Source: Moniliophthora roreri (Eukaryota > Basidiomycota > Agaricomycetes > Agaricales > Marasmiaceae). Taken from it: a stretch of 64,000 nt of DNA. The notes below the pieces were generated by a model that saw only the letters and a list, made by a program, of their open reading frames with translations, searched no databases and had not been told where the DNA came from. The stretch's first letter is position 1. The number at the start of each line of letters is the position of its first letter. A program made the translations under genes and the position numbers. Of the stretch, positions 58,924-64,000 are shown piece after piece. The stretch covers positions 1 to 64,000 of the forward strand of contig LATX02000078.1 of assembly GCA_001466705.2 (NCBI GenBank), given 5' to 3'.

Positions 58924-60589
58924 CTTGATGAGACTGAGGTTGAGCTAAAGCTCTGCCTTTATACAACGTTACATGATCTATTTATAATATATTCCTTGAT
59001 CACATGTATGCAATGAATCACGTATCTGTCCAGTGCATTCCGGAATGATGAACAGAGTCTGACGATGGCATGCCATGTACAGGAACAGAGATCCCCAGTC
59101 GGCGGCCGCAGAGAGATGTGCCTTTCGTCCCGGGGGATGCTCGTAATCTCGCATTGGGACTCGTAGGGAGTTGCACTTCCGTTTACGACAGGTTGTACGT
59201 TTGTTCGTCCTGCTCGCTTTCGCCCGGGATAGTCTTCCGCTGCCTTCCCATTAGCATTGGCTTACGCTACAAACGTAACATAGGTACAGACTTTCGAACA
59301 GGCTTAATGAGAGTCTTATCCTTATCCAGAATGAGTACTTGGGCGCTATAGAGGGTGGACGTTTTGAGTGACACCTAGTCCAGAGTGTTTAGAACTCTTG
59401 TCCATGGTGACCAGGCCCGGGTGTATCGACCAATTCGCCAGATAGCTCGTGGTCTAGGTAGTGTACCGTACGATAATGATCAGACCACTGGTAGCGAGAA
59501 GCGGATACGGGTGTTTGGAAGGACCGTAAGTAACGATAGCCATTGGAATGCCTTACAGTATCAGGGATCAGTGGCGTCACATAGGAGAAGATAACTGAAA
59601 GCACGTCAATATATGAGGACTAAGCCTCAATCTGTTCTGCACATAGAATGAGGGATGTGGGTGATCAGTTATATTCGGACTGAGTAAGATGAAGCGAGCT
59701 TTTGAAAACGACGACATGGATCTCTTTTATGTTGCTGAGTGATACATTTGGGATTCCCTAGATATTCTGCAGTCCTATGTAAAGCAGAGAGAATAAGACC
59801 AGTGCATAATACAAGTGACCGACATTACAACGCACCTTTCGCCTCAAGATGCCCTTGGGCCAGTTTCACATCCATAGCTGGTGAGTGTCAGATACAAAGG
59901 ACATGGACAACGTTGAACCAAGTCAAAGCAGCGTCAAACAACTGAGTTTGACTCGATCGGCGATTAGAGGAGTCGCGTCTGCAAATTTGGGGCTATGTGT
60001 AGTTTATTTATGGTAGTACTTGTGGGGAAGGGAGATGATGGTGGCTGAGGGGAAAGAGAGATTCGGGTTTATGTGAGTTTAGAGCAGGTTGGATTGTCAA
60101 TGTCATGAGCGCTTCCTAATACGGTTATTCCCAAACTTCCATCTATACTACCACCGACGCAACTTGGCGCAAAAGGTCGTGTATTCCGTGACTTCAGGCC
60201 ATAAATACTTAGCAGACACCGTGCTTTTTAGCAGAAGTGAGCCCCGGTAAAGGTAAACTGGTGCATTTTTTTTTCGAAGCCTCTGTATCTGAAACAGAAT
60301 TATCTCGCTTAGGGCTCAAGTCATGTTGATAATCCCAAGTTGGTCGAACAATGGTCGATCGACATGTCTTTCCCGTATTTAGCGTGGCACAGGGCACTTG
60401 GGCCTAGCCACATCACATTCAGCATTATAGGCCACATCGTCCACATTCGAGCATATAAGGCTCCAGGAATCCATACTCACGAGTAGTTTGCTAGCTTGCA
60501 CATCTCAAAGACTCTGGTAGTCGACTCCCACGACCGATTCTTTCCTTCACGTTTACGCCGTTTTTCTCTCTACTTTTTCTCTCACGAAA
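58924..60589. other. Intergenic, no supported gene
   Basis: It contains the hydrolase 4 promoter at the left and presumably the promoter of the 60590 gene at the right (pyrimidine-rich tract ttttctctctactttttctctc just before its ATG). Open frames below 95 codons show no domain. Confidence 0.45.
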
Positions 60590-61870
60590 ATGCCAGCCCA
60601 TCCCGCCAACGCACCTTTCACCGTTGAAGTCGCCGATTCCCATCCCCAAGTGGAGGTTTCGCGTCGTCGCAGCCGATCTTACGCTGTTCTAGAAACGACA
60701 ATACTCTTCCGTTCATCGCGCAACTCAACAACACGTGTTCAAGCTGAGGGTGCGGAAAAAATTCGAGTAGCGGTTACCGGGTAAGTTCCTCGTTTCATCC
60801 CATAGAGGTCAGCGAAACTAATGAGTCGCTTGATCAGCTCCGAAGCAACTGCCTATGGAATCCCAACTTTTACTGAGCGCACTTCCGTTACTCTCACTCA
60901 TCGCGACGTCAATTTTGCCTTACGTTCCTCTTTGGAACAATACAAGCAATCGCGTCCTCGACAGGCTGTACGCTTCGTCACGGTCTCGCCGATCCCAGAT
61001 CACGAAGTTTTACCTTCTCCTACTACACCGGCGGTCACTCTTCCCAGTTTGTCTACTCAGAGAGCAAGGAAGAGTCGATTCCCGCGTAAGGATGACCGTC
61101 TCGAGGCAGCCGAGCATCTTTTGCTGCCTCCTGTTCCTCTGGCTGGTTTGAAAGAAGCTGAAGAAGAGATTACCGCTGCTCTGACTGGCAAGCCTTCTCT
61201 GGAAGCTTGGGCCGAAAAGGTGGCTGAGGAGTGCAAGAAGGCCCAGGCGTCACACAAACCAGCACCACTCAGTATTAACACGAACATTCCGTCAGCTGCG
61301 GCTCTAAGCTCTCCCTCTTCGACGACTTCTTCCAAGATGTCCTTCCCTGAACGTCCTACTGCACCTGAACCCGCATCGCCCTCTGACAGTGACGACGATG
61401 ATGGAGGTGCGGTATTCAAACGTCCAGGTGCACCTGAGCCAGGAGCAATGTCGTCCGTCGCTTCTTTGGGTTGTTTCAGCGGTCGCAGTGCTGTCGAAGA
61501 AGGCAGTTCGCGGGTTTCACCTTCCACAAAGACAATCAAATCAAAGTTGACCTCCTCGAAATCCCGGCTAACTGCGAGTCTGGCTACTGATGGTTTCGGC
61601 TATGTCGACGGTATACCGCTTGCCAGGTCCAGGAAGTCGAGTGTCAGCAGTACTAGCAGCACCAAGAGGCGTGTGCCTGTCGTCAAGAAACTGTTCGGCA
61701 TCGGGAAACGAAAGGCGGCTAGCGCAGATGTGGATGATAGGAAGCCCAAGGGACAGAAGAGGCAGAGAGGTGCTGGAGGTGAGGAAGATGACGAGAATGT
61801 TGCTGTTGAGCAGGAGAAGGAGACGAGGATCATCGCGGGCAGGAACATTCGCAGGAAGCTGCTCGCTTGA
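60590..61870 (+). CDS. Basic Ser-rich protein, probably nuclear, 407 aa
   Basis: Exons 60590-60780 and 60838-61870 join over a 57-nt intron with branch aaactaatg. The product begins MPAHPANAPFTVEV. It has a conserved-looking first third (TFTERTSVTLTHRDVNFALR), then a long disordered part with PSSTTSSKM, an acidic run SPSDSDDDDGG, and Ser/Lys stretches (STKTIKSKLTSSKSRLTA). Near the C-terminus are clustered basic signals (VVKKLFGIGKRKAAS, KPKGQKRQR) that look like nuclear localisation signals. It has no DNA-binding domain that I recognise. The upstream leader is pyrimidine-rich. Confidence 0.75.
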
Positions 61871-62832
61871 GAACCAGAGTTTGGGTTGTCGTGTTCTTAA
61901 TTTTCTTCTTTCAATATGGGCTTTTTTCTCTGGCATTGACGACTGTACTTCGTTCAAGGCTGTGCTGGTCATACATGATTTTTTTTGTATCGGTAGATTA
62001 ACACGCTCGTTACGCTTTCCTTGTTGTAGCCATGGTCCGGGATGTTTCTAGGGTAATACATACTAATTTATGGAGAAAGACTCTAGTCGCGGCCGCGTGC
62101 TTGACGCTATACACGCATCCCAATTCTAGATCTTGGTCTTTCGGTGTAACAGGACTATGAACACATTTTTTTCTGCAAACCGCCACCATCGACATCAGCG
62201 TATTCTCCCTTGAATCAAAGAGCACTACGAAGAACAAGATTCTATTAGTGTAAGTTACGTTTCCTCCTTTCCTTCTGTTCGTCGCTGAATCCTATCGAAG
62301 CTATGCCGGGTGGCAGTGGACAGGGTACATATGGGAAGCTCGACAATGACGATTTTAGATCTTAAAAGAACTCGTGTGTTTTCAACCTCTCCAAGATCAC
62401 GATACTTGATTGACTTGTTGGCCTTCTCCGGTGAAACGTGTGCACCTTGAAGACATCATTTTCGTTCACTCCTCGGCGCCCACCGCCTCGCACAGGATTA
62501 TAGCTCCCGCAGCAATGACCATATTCTTCTGGATCCCAAATCTGATAGCCAAATCTTGACTTTCTGAGGGGCGGCTCGATGTCCAATCACTATTCCCAAG
62601 GTTTCTCGACACCAACATACTCCCATAACTATCGTCTAACGTCTTGTGAATCTTATGTACCACAAGCTATGCGTCCAGCGATATGCGCTCATATCCCGGT
62701 GCACTCTGACAGTTTGAAGCAAACGCCGAACGGGAGGGCTAGCGCGCTCGGCAATTCAAAATCGCAGTCGTCTTCGATAACCTATAAAGGCGAGCCGCCA
62801 CAACCTCATTACCTAAATCCCTCATTTGAATC
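61871..62832. other. Intergenic with promoter of the DUF6593-like gene
   Basis: No gene is recognised. A TATA box (cctataaaggc, about 62783-62793) lies roughly 45 bp before the ATG at 62833. Confidence 0.5.
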
Positions 62833-63470
62833 ATGGACCTTCTCCTATCCAAAGACTCTGTCCGAAACTGCACCATCACGCTACTTAGTGGGCAACCTGT
62901 CTACGAGGTTTCTACATCTTCACGGTTGTTTCAAAAGAAGACTATCATCAAAAAGTTCAGAGGGTACGAGGTGTATGATATGGCAGTCATAGAGCTGCAT
63001 GATTTTCACGATAATGTATGCCAAGTCTGGGGAAGACATATGTTACCGAAGAGTGACGGATTGTTCTCAAGGTGTGTCTTGGATCGTTACTCTTCAACTC
63101 ATCGTATTCTCATTAGTCCACAGTGGGAGATCATTCGTAGCGTCCGACGGCCAGAAATATACCTGGAAGACGACATCTGGCAAACCGACAGTGCGTTCTC
63201 CCATCGTCTCACCCGTCGTGTTCATTGATAGCCATTTATGCTTGCTAGTTGCGCGATAAACTCGACAATACTATAGCCATATATGAGAGAAGTCGCACAG
63301 GGTTCTTCAGCGGGAATGCAAGTCAGGCAAAAATATCGGTATCCCAAGCAGGGCTATCGATCGTCGATGATATTGTCGCGACATTTGTGCTAGTGAAGCA
63401 GAAGGATAAGGCGAACGAAGAGGGGATTGAGGCGGGTAGTGAGGTGATTTCTGCTGTTGCTGGTGCCTGA
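62833..63470 (+). CDS. DUF6593-like protein, 175 aa
   Basis: Exons 62833-63071, 63124-63190 and 63249-63470 give 175 residues; the introns are 52 and 58 nt. The protein starts MDLLLSKDSVRNCTITLLSG, then VYEVSTSSRLF, FVASDGQKYTWKTTSGKPT, TIAIYERSRTGFFSG and LSIVDDIVATFVLVKQK. This pattern, a beta-rich fold with a central YXW(K) motif and a terminal helix, matches the DUF6593 family that is abundant in Agaricomycetes and of unknown function. Exon 2 must start at 63124 rather than at the earlier AG to keep the conserved frame. It has no signal peptide. Confidence 0.75.
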
Positions 63471-64000
63471 GGAGGTACATACTGTCCCTATTATTTAAAG
63501 CAATAAACGTGATTTAATCCTATCTCTCAATGTTCGCATATAGGAAGACTGCTCGAACCTGACCAAGTTTGATTTTGTTGTATCGACCTATACTATCCTC
63601 GCTATCTTTGACACCACCTTGTCACGGAACCTCATTGACCCGTGTCCACCTTGAATGCATCCCTTCTCAAGCTTGGAGAGAGGAGCCCTGATGCTATGCT
63701 ACATTGTTCTCATCGGAGCATCTCCTCACGGAAGATGCACAGGATAAGCTCCACGACCCTCCAGATCCGATAGCCGAATCTTAACTTTGAAGACCGAGGC
63801 GACGTCTACTCCCAGGACTTCCGAAACCGATACGCGTGCTAGACATTACGGTGTGTGTTCTGACACGTACCGTCTCCGCACACTATGGCCCCATCCGACC
63901 ACACCGACTTGCGCTCACGTAACTCGTCCCAGCGCATCCCGCAGTGGAGTAGTGGAGTAATGCTTGGCAAAAGTCAAGGGCCGACGCCCATCGGCAAATT
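63471..64000. other. Intergenic to window end
   Basis: The sequence includes agctccacgaccctccagatccgatagcc (about 63748), similar to the region 62520-62545 upstream of the DUF6593-like gene. This hints at a local duplication. No gene is recognised before the window edge. Confidence 0.4.

Overview
The window looks like a scaffold piece from a filamentous basidiomycete (Agaricomycetes-like fungus). Its genes are split by short introns of about 41-67 nt with GT..AG ends and CTNAC/CTAAT-type branch sites. It carries lineage-typical families: a DUF6593-like protein, UstYa/DUF3328-like proteins, an Agaricomycete 7TM family, a NACHT remnant and chromodomain Ty3/Gypsy elements. Three single-N joins (4555, 11298, 16129) mark contig joins. 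Two of them are flanked by repeated sequence and look like unmerged contig overlaps rather than biology.

Positions 1 to about 33,500 are repeat territory. They hold TTGTAATG/TATAATG-rich DNA with a tRNA-like (SINE-type) head, CACTA-type non-autonomous elements (3431-4160, 6732-7478, 7735-8443), remnants of two gag/pol families (about 4200-5400 plus strand; 8444-10190 minus strand), an LTR plus gag start of element A (10191-11297), a nearly complete Ty3 chromovirus B on the plus strand (11299-20300) and a complete 7,305-bp chromovirus C on the minus strand (21493-28797, 455-bp LTRs, TSD tctgg). B and C share a gag, a pol in the -1 frame entered at a GGGTTTT site abutting the gag stop, and an extra third ORF between integrase and the 3' LTR. 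Element B is inactivated almost only by CGA-to-TGA changes. A gene-free repeat stretch with a fold-back MITE follows (to about 33,500).

From about 35,400 the window is genic. Four S33 proline-iminopeptidase-like hydrolases (two secreted, one cytosolic, one pseudogene) are interleaved with a divergent pair of UstYa-like genes and a 43-residue secreted peptide gene. Because UstYa proteins are oxidative enzymes of fungal ribosomal-peptide pathways, this 36.3-43.3 kb block is the best candidate for an undescribed peptide-processing system; the signal-peptide exons also show a history of exon duplication. Next come a 7TM protein, a single-pass membrane protein, an orphan signal-peptide exon, a NACHT pseudogene, a DHA1-type MFS transporter, a GC-rich hAT-like MITE, the fourth hydrolase, a basic Ser-rich probably nuclear protein and a DUF6593-like protein.

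All gene models were spliced by eye; exon sums were checked to keep frame where exon coordinates are given. Family names come from recognised motifs, not from a search.
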